A stretch of 64,000 nt of DNA from Salinithrix halophila (GCF_042650125.1 NZ_JBHSAP010000009.1:62001-126000), one strand, 5' to 3'. Shown: positions 16,557-26,051, counted from the first letter of the stretch. Notes: generated by a model from the letters alone, not told the origin. Numbers and translations: made by a program.

Positions 16557-17910
16557 AATCTTCCAGCCGCTGAAGGAGTCTGCGCTGTTCTTCCTCGAAT
16601 CCGGGTTTACCCAGAAGAGCAAACATGTTTTTCTTGTAAGCTTCCACGCCGGGCTGGTCAAAGGGGTTAACCCCGTTTAAGTAACCGCTGACGGCACAGG
16701 CCTTCTCAAAGAAATAGACCAGTTCCCCGAAAGCCTCGGGGCTTGCAGAAGGCGTCGTAATAACCAGGTTGGGTACTCCCCCATCGTTATGAGCCAGAAG
16801 CGTTCCCAGGAAAGCCTTGTGATTCACCTCATCCATGGTACGTTCGGCCAGATAATTGAGTCCATCCAGGTCGTCGGTATTCTCTTTGATCGTGATGGAT
16901 GCGGCAGGTTTCTCTACCAAGAGAACCGTTTCAAAGAGATCACGCCGCCCCTCTTGAATGTACTGACCCATCGAGTGAAGGTCGGTGGTGAAATTGACCG
17001 ATGCCGGATAAATTCCCTTCTGATCTTTTCCTTCCGACTCCCCGAAGAGCTGTTTCCACCACTCAGAGAAGATTTGTAGGGAGGGTTCATAATTGACCAG
17101 GAGTTCGATCGTTTTCCCTTTGCGGTAGAGGATGTTCCGCACGGCAGCGTACTGGTAGGCGGCATTTTCCGTCAGGGTGGGAGCGCCAAATCGTTCACGG
17201 GCTTCAGCTGCTCCCGCCATCATCGCATCGACATCGACTCCTGCCGCTGCGATCGGCAGCAGACCGACCGCGGTCAGCACCGAATAGCGACCTCCCACAT
17301 CGTCGGGAATGACAAAGGTTTCGTATCCCTCATTATCGGCAAGTTGCTTCAGTGCTCCCTTTTCCCTATCTGTGGTAGCATATATCCTTTGCCTGGCTTC
17401 TTCTTTGCCGACTTGTTTTTCCAGCCAGTCCTTGAAAACACGGAAAGCGATTGCGGGCTCTGTTGTCGTCCCCGATTTGGAGATGACGTTCAGGCTGACA
17501 CGTTTCCCTTCCAGATGTTCCAATAGATGAGCGACGGCTGTAGAGCTGATATGATTCCCTGCGAAGTAAATTTCCGGCCCCTGCCGCTTGTCACTGGAGA
17601 GCAGGTTATGATAGCTGTGGGTAAGCATCTCCAGTGCCGCCCGAGCGCCCAAATAGGAGCCGCCGATCCCGATCACGACCAGGGCGTCGGAATGGGAACG
17701 GATCTTTTCCGCCGCTTTCTTGATACGGCGGAATTCTTCTTTATCGTAATCCACCGGGAGATCCAGCCAACCGAGAAAATCATTCCCGGCTCCGGTTCCC
17801 TTATGAAGCATTTCGTGTGCCGTCTGTACCGCTGGCTCCATCTGGGCTAATTCATGTTCCCCGAAGAAGTCGAGTGCACGCTTATAATCAAAGGTGAGTC
17901 GCTGGCTCAT
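16555..17910 (-). CDS. pgi: Glucose-6-phosphate isomerase
   Basis: Interconverts glucose 6-phosphate and fructose 6-phosphate. The 451-residue product has VVIGIGGSYLGARAALE, NVISKSGTTTEPAIAFR, VGGRYSVLTAVGLLP and the PGI signature region, with the final active-site Lys in GVEAYKKNMFALLG. The ATG at 17910 follows CGGAGGGAACCT; the longer frame to 18021 lacks support and crosses the promoter. Single-gene transcript with its own promoter and terminator. Confidence 0.97.
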   Translation of the reverse strand: MSQRLTFDYKRALDFFGEHELAQMEPAVQTAHEMLHKGTGAGNDFLGWLDLPVDYDKEEFRRIKKAAEKIRSHSDALVVIGIGGSYLGARAALEMLTHSYHNLLSSDKRQGPEIYFAGNHISSTAVAHLLEHLEGKRVSLNVISKSGTTTEPAIAFRVFKDWLEKQVGKEEARQRIYATTDREKGALKQLADNEGYETFVIPDDVGGRYSVLTAVGLLPIAAAGVDVDAMMAGAAEARERFGAPTLTENAAYQYAAVRNILYRKGKTIELLVNYEPSLQIFSEWWKQLFGESEGKDQKGIYPASVNFTTDLHSMGQYIQEGRRDLFETVLLVEKPAASITIKENTDDLDGLNYLAERTMDEVNHKAFLGTLLAHNDGGVPNLVITTPSASPEAFGELVYFFEKACAVSGYLNGVNPFDQPGVEAYKKNMFALLGKPGFEEEQRRLLQRLED

Positions 17911-17949
17911 AGGTTCCCTCCGTTCAGGTATGTAGGCTTTCCCTGATTC

Positions 17950-17978
17950 ATTGTATCCGATCCGAGAAACCGATTCAA
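17950..17978 (-). promoter_or_regulatory. pgi promoter
   Basis: Minus-strand -35 TTGAAT (17973-17978), 17-bp spacer, -10 TACAAT (17950-17955). The 415-bp gap between pgi and mtnN (17911-18325) otherwise shows no gene; a plus-strand TATAAT at 18247-18252 may belong to the mtnN promoter but lacks a good -35. Confidence 0.75.
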
Positions 17979-18325
17979 AATTTGTAAGCGGTGTCAAGGA
18001 AACAACCTCCCCCGATTTCAAGAAATAGCCCCATTCACCCCTCTCTTCGGGTTGGTAAATCCAACGTACGGATCCACATAAAAGAAGCTACAAATAAGAA
18101 GCTTTCTTCGTTGAGTATTTTTCCTGTTTGTCTCTATGCTCATGGACATAACCAAAACGGCACTCCCGGCCCCTGGTAGTGAGTTCGTTTTGTGGAGGGC
18201 TGAAAAGAATTTACCTTTATCCCCCCAATCCGCCCGTTTTTCGCGATATAATAGCGAAAGTCCGTCCAACCCTTTCCGATCCCCATACACCATGACACAC
18301 CACCCGAGAAGGAGGCGTAACATCT

Positions 18326-19042
18326 TTGACTACATCGACCCTGGCGGTCATCGCCGCCATGCAAGAAGAATTGGAACCTCTGTGCAATCGCCTTTCTACC
18401 AGCGGCGAAGAACAGGTCGGGGGCATCCGTCTCACCTTTGCTCGGAATGAAGAAACAGAAGTCATCCTGGCCGTCTGCGGCATCGGAAAAGCCAATGCTG
18501 CAGCCGCCATGCAATACCTTATCACCCGCTTCAATCCCGACGAAGTGATCAACATCGGCTCCGCCGGTTCCCTGACCGACCGCTTCCCCGTAGGGACGAC
18601 GGTCCTTGTCACCGAATCGATCTATCATGACGTGGACTGCACGGGGGTGGGCGAAGAACCCCACACCCTCCCCCGCGTTCCCCGGATCATCCCCTCTGAC
18701 AAAAAACTACTGACTGCCCTGAGGGAAGCCGCCATTCAAAGCGGCATCGTTCCGGTGGAAGGGCGCGTCGCTACCGGGGATGGCTTTGTCTCCGACGGTA
18801 CGTTACGGGCTGGCATTCAACACGGCACGGAGGCGGTCTGTGTCGAGATGGAGACGGCTTCCCTGGCCCAGATCGCTTACCTGAACGATGTCCCCTTCGC
18901 CTCCATCCGTTCCATTTCCGACCGGGCGGACGGGAGCGCCGAGATTTCCTTCGAAACCTTCTTGAAGGAGATTTCCGAGCGGAATGCTGACCTGCTAGAA
19001 TGCTACCTGGAAGCTCGCATTCCCGCGAGCGCCATTTCTTAA
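18326..19042 (+). CDS. mtnN: 5'-methylthioadenosine/S-adenosylhomocysteine nucleosidase
   Basis: Cleaves adenine from MTA and SAH, giving methylthioribose and S-ribosylhomocysteine. The protein has 238 residues with LAVIAAMQEELEPL, VCGIGKANAAAAMQYL, INIGSAGSL, VATGDGFVSD, and VEMETASLAQIAYL (purine-binding and ribose-binding elements). The TTG start has AAGGAGG ten bases upstream. It is followed 28 bp later by luxS, which uses its product; the pair forms the SAH-recycling route. Confidence 0.95.
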   Translation: MTTSTLAVIAAMQEELEPLCNRLSTSGEEQVGGIRLTFARNEETEVILAVCGIGKANAAAAMQYLITRFNPDEVINIGSAGSLTDRFPVGTTVLVTESIYHDVDCTGVGEEPHTLPRVPRIIPSDKKLLTALREAAIQSGIVPVEGRVATGDGFVSDGTLRAGIQHGTEAVCVEMETASLAQIAYLNDVPFASIRSISDRADGSAEISFETFLKEISERNADLLECYLEARIPASAIS

Positions 19043-19070
19043 AAACCAACCCGGAAAGGAGAAAAATCCT

Positions 19071-19598
19071 TTGCAAACCGATCCCCGTTTCAACGTTGAA
19101 TCCTTTAACCTGGATCACACCCTTGTCGCCGCTCCCTATGTGAGGACAGCCGATGTAAAGGAAGTCGGAGGCGAGCGAATCGTCAAGTTCGACCTGCGCT
19201 TCACCCAACCCAATGAGCGTTTTATCCCGACAGACGCCCTCCACTCCCTGGAACACCTGCTGGCGGAAAATATCCGCAACCATACCGACCGCGTCCTTGA
19301 CCTCTCTCCCATGGGATGTCGGACAGGCTTCTACCTCATCATGCGGGGGGATGCATCTCCTGTGGAGGCGGCCCGCTTGATTCACCTCGCTCTCGGTGAC
19401 GTCCTGGAAGCGACGGAAGTACCGGGGTGTTCTCCCGTCCACTGCGGCAATTACCGGGACCACGACCTCGACGGTGCCAAGCTATGGGCCCGCCGCTTCC
19501 TCTCCGTTAAGGAAGAAGACCTCGCCAAAGTCTTTCGAGACGAGTACGAAGAGGAAGAGCTGGATCGCATCCCCGGGTGGACCGGATTTTCCCGATAG
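19071..19598 (+). CDS. luxS: S-ribosylhomocysteine lyase (AI-2 synthase)
   Basis: Splits S-ribosylhomocysteine to homocysteine and the AI-2 precursor DPD. The metal ligands are visible as SLEHLLAE (HxxEH type) and GCSPVHCGNYRDH, and the catalytic Cys in SPMGCRTGFYL. It is 175 residues, slightly longer than Bacillus LuxS because of extra C-terminal residues. The TTG start follows GGAAAGGAG. It forms an operon with mtnN and ends at a strong terminator. Whether AI-2 is used as a signal cannot be told from the locus. Confidence 0.96.
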   Translation: MQTDPRFNVESFNLDHTLVAAPYVRTADVKEVGGERIVKFDLRFTQPNERFIPTDALHSLEHLLAENIRNHTDRVLDLSPMGCRTGFYLIMRGDASPVEAARLIHLALGDVLEATEVPGCSPVHCGNYRDHDLDGAKLWARRFLSVKEEDLAKVFRDEYEEEELDRIPGWTGFSR

Positions 19599-19610
19599 CC
19601 CCAGTACAAA

Positions 19611-19637
19611 AACGACGGCTGATGCCGTCGTTTTTTA
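19611..19637 (+). terminator. Terminator of mtnN-luxS
   Basis: AACGACGGC (19611-19619) with GCCGTCGTT (19624-19632), 4-base loop, then T-run. Confidence 0.9.
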
Positions 19638-19756
19638 ATTGAGTCAACCCTTTTCCACAAGAATCGTTTAAATAGCTATGTCGATTGGGAATTTCACCCC
19701 TAAGTAGGATCGTCCCTATCATTAAGAGGATCGAAAAGAAAGAGGAGGGGCACATC

Positions 19757-20248
19757 ATGTTCGGGCTGGATGACCTAGATACCTTCACTATCGCGTTTTT
19801 CGTGGTATTGCCTCTGGTAACCTTTATTCATGAGTTGGGGCATTTGGTTTTCGCCCGGTTGTTTGGCTGCCGCAAACTTCGACTCTGCTTGGGGCACGGA
19901 AGGCTGCTCGTCCGCTTGGGTATCATTGAGCTCCGGAGTCTCTGGTTCTGGCATGGATTCTGTGATCGCGAAGATCTGCCTCAGCAGCGGAAAGTTGCCC
20001 AGATGTTCATCTACCTGGGCGGCCCGCTCTTCAATATGACATCCTTCCTCCTTCTTGACAAGCTGATCAAGGGCGGCATGGTGGAACCGAGTCCTTTTGT
20101 CTACCAGTTCAGCTACTTTTCCTTCTACCTTCTATTTTTCGCTTTGTTTCCCATGCGATTCCCCGACGGGACTACCAACGACGGACAAGCGATCCTCGAC
20201 CTGATTCGGGAATGGAAGAAAATGAAAAAAGCAGGGCATTCAGCATGA
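19757..20248 (+). CDS. Small M50-like membrane metalloprotease homologue
   Basis: A 163-residue membrane protein with a zincin motif HELGH in TFIHELGHLVFARLFG (about residues 27-42), typical of site-2-protease (M50) enzymes. Hydrophobic segments flank it, and FPMRFPDGTTNDGQAIL near the C-terminus could supply the second metal-binding Asp. It is shorter than standard M50 proteases and has no PDZ domain. Start ATG at 19757 follows AGAGGAGGGG. Monocistronic; substrate unknown. The same motif could belong to a non-proteolytic homologue. Confidence 0.7.
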   Translation: MFGLDDLDTFTIAFFVVLPLVTFIHELGHLVFARLFGCRKLRLCLGHGRLLVRLGIIELRSLWFWHGFCDREDLPQQRKVAQMFIYLGGPLFNMTSFLLLDKLIKGGMVEPSPFVYQFSYFSFYLLFFALFPMRFPDGTTNDGQAILDLIREWKKMKKAGHSA

Positions 20249-20262
20249 CGGCTCACAACACG

Positions 20263-20284
20263 AAAAAAGCCCCCTTCGGGAGCC
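20263..20284 (-). terminator. Terminator of the DUF2508-like gene
   Basis: Minus-strand GGCTCCCGAAGGGGGC hairpin with GAAG tetraloop followed by six U. Confidence 0.8.
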
Positions 20285-20296
20285 GTCGAATCGCTA

Positions 20297-20515
20297 TTAA
20301 CCCGCTTTCATCTGCTTCAATTCTTTCCTTAAAAACAGGTATCGTTTCTCCAAAGACTTAAGATGATAGATGACACTATCCACTAGATCAGGATCTGTCG
20401 CATGATTCAGCTGCTCCCTCACATGTTCCATCTCATATTCCGTCTTTCGCACTTCTTCGCAAAGTTGTTCATAGTCCGACTTCTCTTTTCCCTTCCATCG
20501 AAGGATCTCGGTCAC
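20297..20515 (-). CDS. Small helical protein, DUF2508/YaaL-like
   Basis: A 72-residue, highly charged, all-helical protein (EKSDYEQLCEEVRKTEYEME, then DLVDSVIYHLKSLEKRYLFL). The C-terminal pattern LVD..IY.LKS.EKRY resembles YaaL (DUF2508), whose function is unknown. I start it at GTG 20515, which has AAAGGGTG five bases upstream; a longer ATG start at 20539 lacks a ribosome site. Single gene with its own terminator. Confidence 0.65.
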   Translation of the reverse strand: MTEILRWKGKEKSDYEQLCEEVRKTEYEMEHVREQLNHATDPDLVDSVIYHLKSLEKRYLFLRKELKQMKAG

Positions 20516-20562
20516 GGTATCACCCTTTCTTAGTGGCATGTTACTACCCTATGCCCGGTCTC

Positions 20563-20589
20563 GGAAAAAATAAAACGAGAATGTTCCCG
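20563..20589 (-). terminator. Terminator of the GH15 gene
   Basis: Minus strand CGGGA-ACAT-TCTCG stem (with one G-U) followed by TTTTATTTTTT. It lies about 105 bases after the stop codon of the GH15 gene. The intervening 3' region can form a CGCCTGT/ACAGGCG stem of unknown meaning. Confidence 0.75.
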
Positions 20590-20695
20590 ACCGTTTTTTA
20601 AAGAGAACGCCTGTCCTGATGAGCTCGACAAGGGAGAAACAGCCCGGCGCAATCATTGGTACAGGCGCCAGCATTTATACCGTTATTTTATCGAG

Positions 20696-23600
20696 TCAGT
20701 GTTCCAACGTGACATAAGGAATACTTACCGGAGTGTTCTGTGTATAGTCCAGTACTATACGCTGATCCTGTCCGTCCCCGACAATCAGGTCGAGAATGTT
20801 GGGGTCACGGGTATCGGTATCTTTAGACGGCCTGCTTCCATCATACTCACCTTCCCCACCACCAAAGCGGTATTCCCGGATCCAATCCATGGCGGTCCCT
20901 TTGGTGGAGTCCCAGTACTTACGACTGTAGACAGGGCGAATGAAACCCTCCCCTTCGTCCCCCCCGGCATGAGAGAGCATAACAACCCCGTACCCCACCC
21001 TGCTGAAGTCAAGGCCACTGAAAGCTTTCTTCGGCACCGAAACGACGATTTGGCGGGAGCCAGTTACCGCTAGCAAGGTGGCGTCGGAAACATGGTTGCC
21101 GTCAGCATCCCGCACGCCCAGCTCCTCAAACCCGTCAACGGTTACAACATAATCATAGGGGGCTGCCATTTGCGCATAGGTGCCCCGAAGAGCAGGTACC
21201 GATTCATCGGATTTACTCCCCTCGGCGCGTAAATAGATATTGAGTCGCTGGACGGAGATTTCGTTGCCGCCCCATGGGTTTTTCAGTTCCCCAGCGATAC
21301 TGGTGACGAAACGGACCTCTTTACCCGCATCAAAAGCTTCAAAAGAAGTCAGGTCGAAAGCTCCTTCGTCAAAAGCTGCCGAAGCGGGATAGACATACGT
21401 TCCAGGGCCTTTGTCATCCCCTGTAGGATCTAGGCGTTTCCCGATTTTCTTACCGAAGAACTCGGAAACGACCGCAACCTCCTTCATCGAGGTTCCGCCA
21501 TTCTTCCCGACAGCGACTACACGGAGGGTGTTGGTACCGAGCTCCAGTGGAATCTCCAGTTCAAAGCGGCCCTCTTTCACCTTCGCTTCCTGAGCTTCCT
21601 CGGAAGCAAAAACCACCACCCGCTCTCCGTCGGTCGTCCCCTTGACCCGGATCGCCTGCTCCTTGGTCACAGATCCCAGAGTCGGTTCCGTTACCTGAAG
21701 GGAAGGACCCGCCGGCAATTGCCCCTTAGCATAGCGCTCTGCAACGATGGAAGGCCGCTCGACAGGCTCCCCTTCTTCGATGGAATGAGCCAAACGGACA
21801 AATTGGGCCATTGACCAGGCAAGGGGAGTGGCGGACCCTGTCCCTTCCCCGAAGGTCAGCTTTTTCTCTGGGTTATCCGGCTGGTCCCAAACCTGCTCCG
21901 GGATGAGCCAGCCATCATTGGCCGCCTTTGCCATAGTCGCTAAGTGGCGGTCGGCCTGACGGCCAGCGGCCAGCTCAAATTCCCCCCGTTCCCCGGTTAA
22001 AAATGGCCACAGTCGTCCGACGCCTGTCCCGTCATACGGAGAGCCGTCCTTTTTCTCTCCGTAACCGTCATGATTGTACCGATACCACATGGGGCCATTT
22101 GGCGTATCCACTTGGATTGTTTGATCCAATTCGGGAAGGGAAGCCGTGATAGAAGGATCTGCCGCCGCCTTCACCCCCAGCCGAACCAGCTCCAAGAATC
22201 CCGCATCGACAATCTCTCTCTCGTCATACGTTCCTCCCCCGTTGTTGATCTCCAACCGGCCGCCATCATCGGGTTCGCCGTTATCATCGATGCGGAGATA
22301 ATATTTTCCGTCCCCATGGGGACCGGTCCGTGTAAATATCCATTTCTCCACGTTTTTCTGCCAGTGGTCCGCCACCCCTCTATACAGGTCGGCGGAGGCT
22401 GGGTCCCCATTCTTTTCCGCAATGTCCGCCACTGCTATCAATCCGGCGATTTCCGCAGCAATGGTGGAGGGCGAGTATCCCCCTTCTTCTTCCCAGCGTT
22501 CCTGGGGTGTGGACGGCCCCTTTCGTACGATCAGGTCCGCAGCCGGTTTCAATTGCTTTTCATAGGTGCTCTTGTCCGTCTCTCCCAATTGCCATGCCAG
22601 GATCAGAGGATATGCCACCTGATCCAGCTGAAGTCCCGTCCAGTACGGGGTCCCATCCATTCTGGAATTTTGCGGGAAAGAACCATCCGGCTTCTGCTGC
22701 ACCTCCAAAAGATATCGGAGGGCCCGTTTAGCCGCCTTTTTATCCCCGGCAGCAATCATCGCCGTCGCCACCTGGTACAGATCCCGCGACCAAACCAGAT
22801 GGTAACCTCCCACATCGGGCTTATCTGCTTGGACCGCCTCACCCCAGGGGATCGTTAGGGAGGCGATATTGGCCCCCCGATAAGTCTTGTCTTCATGGGC
22901 TTTTAGCATCATCACAGCCGCTTGATACTGTCGCTTCAGGGACGCGTCAAGTTTTTTAGGCGGTTTCAAGGAGGCCAGGTAACGATGCCAACCGGCCCGG
23001 TAGAGGGACTCCTTCCTTTTAAAAGGCTGTTTCAAAGAGTCCCGAGCCGTTTTTAACGCCCCGTTTATATCCTTACCGAAGCCGAGGGCAAGGGTAAACT
23101 CCCCCGCCCTCTTGCCCTTGTTTAAGGGGATTTCCGCCGTCTGAACCACGTTTCCATTCCGGGCGGCGGAGTAATCCCAGTCCATCTGGTGATCCTCCCT
23201 CAAGTCAGCCCAGCCGTCGCTCCTCCCTTTGAATCCGTTGGAAGTTATACTGAAACCCACTGAAGAGACGAGTGCACTGGCGATGTTCCCGTCGGAGGCA
23301 GTAAGGGCATCCCCCGATGGTAACCCGGAATCGCCGCTTCCGCTGTTGCCCAGAGATGGATCAAACATCGCGTATAACCGATAATCCCCGCCATCCAGGC
23401 TCTCGAATTTCACCTGAGTTAAAAGGGTATCCCTACTTGGATCGGTGATATAGGTTTTCGTAATGCGATACTTCCCCGACTTCGCCGTATTGACCTGTCG
23501 GTAGACGAGGGCTTTGGAGTCAGTCAGCTCCACCTTGTGACGGGTGTCTTCCCGCTCCCGATCGGTGAAGCTCTTTCCGTCCGTAATGATGAACTCCAGA

Positions 23601-23881
23601 TCCTTTACATTGGCCACATCCACCCGAGGGTAATAGACTTCACTCAACACCCCCTCTGCGAGGGTATACCATACCTTCGACCTCATACCCGTCGATGTAC
23701 CAACCCCCTGTTTGGCCCCCGTTGTCCAAACGGCGGTCTCCCCAGGCCCACCCGGAGCGTCACCACCTTGTGCAAACGCTTCCGTTCCTGTCGCTGTTCC
23801 GAAAAGAAGAGCCATCGATAACCCCCATAGCCAACCATTCCTCCCTACACGCCTCCACCTTTTGCTCAACAAACTCAGCAC
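20696..23881 (-). CDS. Secreted GH15 glucodextranase / glucoamylase-like enzyme
   Basis: A 1061-residue exo-acting alpha-glucosidase. An N-terminal signal peptide (basic RWRRVGRNG, hydrophobic LWGLSMALLFG, probable cleavage after AFA-Q near 37-38) indicates export. Residues about 45-320 match the Glucodextran_N beta-sandwich, about 320-720 the (alpha/alpha)6 GH15 domain with LVWSRDLY (363-370), general acid in RWEEEGGYS (462-470), and general base in PEQVWD (661-666). An Ig-like domain (about 725-805) and a glucodextranase-type C-terminal domain (about 815-1050) follow. This architecture fits release of glucose from dextran or starch-type glucans. A cre-like site lies about 100 bases upstream. 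Confidence 0.92.
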   Translation of the reverse strand: MLSLLSKRWRRVGRNGWLWGLSMALLFGTATGTEAFAQGGDAPGGPGETAVWTTGAKQGVGTSTGMRSKVWYTLAEGVLSEVYYPRVDVANVKDLEFIITDGKSFTDREREDTRHKVELTDSKALVYRQVNTAKSGKYRITKTYITDPSRDTLLTQVKFESLDGGDYRLYAMFDPSLGNSGSGDSGLPSGDALTASDGNIASALVSSVGFSITSNGFKGRSDGWADLREDHQMDWDYSAARNGNVVQTAEIPLNKGKRAGEFTLALGFGKDINGALKTARDSLKQPFKRKESLYRAGWHRYLASLKPPKKLDASLKRQYQAAVMMLKAHEDKTYRGANIASLTIPWGEAVQADKPDVGGYHLVWSRDLYQVATAMIAAGDKKAAKRALRYLLEVQQKPDGSFPQNSRMDGTPYWTGLQLDQVAYPLILAWQLGETDKSTYEKQLKPAADLIVRKGPSTPQERWEEEGGYSPSTIAAEIAGLIAVADIAEKNGDPASADLYRGVADHWQKNVEKWIFTRTGPHGDGKYYLRIDDNGEPDDGGRLEINNGGGTYDEREIVDAGFLELVRLGVKAAADPSITASLPELDQTIQVDTPNGPMWYRYNHDGYGEKKDGSPYDGTGVGRLWPFLTGERGEFELAAGRQADRHLATMAKAANDGWLIPEQVWDQPDNPEKKLTFGEGTGSATPLAWSMAQFVRLAHSIEEGEPVERPSIVAERYAKGQLPAGPSLQVTEPTLGSVTKEQAIRVKGTTDGERVVVFASEEAQEAKVKEGRFELEIPLELGTNTLRVVAVGKNGGTSMKEVAVVSEFFGKKIGKRLDPTGDDKGPGTYVYPASAAFDEGAFDLTSFEAFDAGKEVRFVTSIAGELKNPWGGNEISVQRLNIYLRAEGSKSDESVPALRGTYAQMAAPYDYVVTVDGFEELGVRDADGNHVSDATLLAVTGSRQIVVSVPKKAFSGLDFSRVGYGVVMLSHAGGDEGEGFIRPVYSRKYWDSTKGTAMDWIREYRFGGGEGEYDGSRPSKDTDTRDPNILDLIVGDGQDQRIVLDYTQNTPVSIPYVTLEH

Positions 23882-23979
23882 CTCCCATTCGTAATGGAGA
23901 CAGGGATCTAGCCTTTTCTAAGGGAAATGACACAGCTCCCAGTCCCACCCTCTCCGATCACTCTTTTTTCATTCACTAA

Positions 23980-23993
23980 TGAAAACGGTTGCA
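23980..23993. promoter_or_regulatory. cre-like site upstream of the GH15 gene
   Basis: TGAAAACGGTTGCA matches the CcpA cre consensus TGWAANCGNTNWCA at 13 of 14 positions. It is placed to repress the GH15 enzyme when glucose is available. It also borders the truncated response regulator remnant. Confidence 0.65.
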
Positions 23994-24023
23994 CAATTAT
24001 CTTACCAATATCCGGTTCCATTT

Positions 24024-24479
24024 TCAATAATTATGAATTCTCTGTTTCCGTGGGCTTGTTCCTTTGATCGAACCCCCTAATCCCCCTACAACGGAAAAAC
24101 AGCCATCTACCTCGTACGTTCTGCGCAGCAACGCCTTGATTTTGGCGAGCAACACATCCAATCGAAACGGTTTGGTCATATAGTCGTCCCCACCGCTTTC
24201 CATTCCGTGGATTTGTTCCATATCTCCCGAGCGAGCAGACAGGAACAGGATCGGGACAGGGGAATAACGGCGCATCTCTTGACACAGGTGAAAGCCATCT
24301 TTACCAGGAAGGTTCACATCCAAGATCACCAGGTGAGGATCAAATTGCCGCCATTCGGCTTCTACTCGCCCCCAGTCCTTCACTCCCTGGGTAACATAGC
24401 CATAACCATTCAAATAATCTCGAATTGAAGCTGTAATTCGGGCATCATCTTCGACAACGAAAATTCGCGGCTCTTTCAT
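24024..24479 (-). pseudogene. Truncated BceR-like response regulator
   Basis: An OmpR/BceR-type receiver domain (IFVVEDDARITASIRDYL, phospho-acceptor in LVILDVNLPGKDGF, switch Lys in MTKPFRLDVLLAKI), then the DNA-binding domain is lost. After LLRRTYEVDG the frame is wrong; an alternative frame still reads RGIRGFDQRNKP, resembling the start of the winged helix, and then stops. There is no histidine kinase or ABC transporter nearby. The ATG at 24479 has AAGGAGG upstream. It is best seen as a decayed gene, though a receiver-only protein could still be made. Confidence 0.75.
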
Positions 24480-24568
24480 TTCACCCATCCTCCTTTCCTT
24501 TCACCGAAAAACAGTCCTAACGGATAATTGTCAACATAGCAAACCATTTTGCTAAAACCCAATAGAAC

Positions 24569-24602
24569 GAGCGTGGAGATAGAGATCCCCACACCCGCTC
24601 TA
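24569..24602 (-). terminator. Probable terminator after the MFS gene
   Basis: Minus-strand stem GAGCG.GTG.GGAT with ATC.CCACGCTC around a CTCT loop, followed by a weak U tract (GTTCTATT). Imperfect, so efficiency is uncertain. Confidence 0.5.
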
Positions 24603-24613
24603 GAAGACCGCTT

Positions 24614-25894
24614 TCAACCGGCTACCTTCGGAGCTTCCGGTTCTTTGCTTTTGACAGCAAGAATCCAGGATACTAACCTCACCTGGAGCAACCCGGCCAA
24701 TAACATCAATGCGGCCAACCCCCCAAATAACACCTGGCCACCGTATGAAACCAACACCACACTTCCCAAAACGGGTGCGGTCATTTTTCCTAGACTTAGA
24801 CTGATGTCAAATAAGGAAAAATAGCGAGCGCGGACCTGCGGTTCCGCCATCAAGGAAACAACTTTCTTTAGGCGAGGAGCGAGAAGCATATCGCTCATGG
24901 CCCAGCAAAATTCAGCTACTAATAAAGCCCAAAAGAAGGGAGTAAATCCATAGATGAGCCCATATCCAACCAACAAGAGATACCCAACAAAAATAACATG
25001 AGTCGTTCGCCAGCGCTCACTCCACAACGTAACCGGCATCTGCAAAACAGCGGTTAACACCCCTGTCACCGTACGCAATATACCGTAAACCAACAGATAA
25101 TCGACAAAGTGCTCTTTCAAATACAAGGGAAGTGTGGAGTTCATCTGCATTTCAACCATAAAGATGGGTACACTCAACAAGATCAATAGATACAAGGGCC
25201 AATGAGAAGCCACCCCCATCCATACACTTGGTTTGGTTGATGTTTTTGATCGGTCATCTACCCGAGGTAAGGTTTCGGGAATTTTCATATAGACCATCGC
25301 CACTGTAAACAGTGCAACCACTGCTTCCCCTCCAAAGATAAGGGACGGATTGAGTTGGTAAGCGGCAATCCCCAAAAGGGGTCCTAAGGACATGCCGATG
25401 TTAATCGCAATATTGTTGAGGGAATAGGCTTCGGTTCGCTTCTCTTCCGGGACCACATCTGCAATCTGTGCATGTGTTGCGGGGATGAAGAGGTTGGCAC
25501 TGAGGCCGTTCAACGTAAGTAAGACATAAAAGTGCCACACTTCATAGGCCACCATCATTCCAATCAGCACTACAAATTGCATCAAGGGAGCGATCAGAAG
25601 TACAGGCCGTCGCCCGAATCGGTCCGATATGTTGCCAGCCCAAAATTTAAAGAAGAGGGCCACAAAGGAGGGAAAGCTGATCGCTCCTGCTGCAGCTACT
25701 GCGGAGGCCTGCAATTGCTCCGTCATGTAAATCACCAGATAGGGATAAAGCATAAATCCGGTGATACATCGAGACATGGTAAGCCAAAAATGAACCCAAA
25801 CGACAGAATGATACCACTTGTGCACCTTTCCAACCGTACTCTGAGCGCGACCGATCACCCGATAGATAAATGAATGTTTCGATTCTTTACCCAC
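24614..25894 (-). CDS. Major facilitator superfamily transporter (drug-efflux type)
   Basis: A 426-residue, 12-segment membrane protein. The MFS loop 2-3 motif GNISDRFGRRPVLL (about residues 84-97) and the RARYFSLFDISLSLGKM region in the second half mark a proton-coupled efflux-type MFS (MdtG/YttB-like). A GTG start with AAAGGAG upstream is used. Substrate cannot be inferred; the adjacent decayed BceR-like gene suggests a former antibiotic-response neighbourhood, but that is speculation. Confidence 0.85.
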   Translation of the reverse strand: MGKESKHSFIYRVIGRAQSTVGKVHKWYHSVVWVHFWLTMSRCITGFMLYPYLVIYMTEQLQASAVAAAGAISFPSFVALFFKFWAGNISDRFGRRPVLLIAPLMQFVVLIGMMVAYEVWHFYVLLTLNGLSANLFIPATHAQIADVVPEEKRTEAYSLNNIAINIGMSLGPLLGIAAYQLNPSLIFGGEAVVALFTVAMVYMKIPETLPRVDDRSKTSTKPSVWMGVASHWPLYLLILLSVPIFMVEMQMNSTLPLYLKEHFVDYLLVYGILRTVTGVLTAVLQMPVTLWSERWRTTHVIFVGYLLLVGYGLIYGFTPFFWALLVAEFCWAMSDMLLAPRLKKVVSLMAEPQVRARYFSLFDISLSLGKMTAPVLGSVVLVSYGGQVLFGGLAALMLLAGLLQVRLVSWILAVKSKEPEAPKVAG

Positions 25895-26051
25895 TTAGTC
25901 GCTTCTCCTTTTATGTATATAAGATCGATTCTCTCGTCACAAATAGAGAAATCGATCATAAATTATAACACTAATTACTTCATAAGGAAACATTTAGAGA
26001 GAATTTCATCTGATTAACAGTTCGACAAAGAAAGCCCCAATTCCTATTATG

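Noticed and set aside
20605..20675. Hammerhead-ribozyme-like core (CCTGATGAG ... GAGAAAC) enclosed by a CGCCTGT/ACAGGCG stem, opposite the GH15 3' region
   Set aside because: The first base pair of stem II would be G-A, an extra base precedes CTGATGA, and no UH cleavage site adjoins stem I. Probably chance within a 3' UTR stem.
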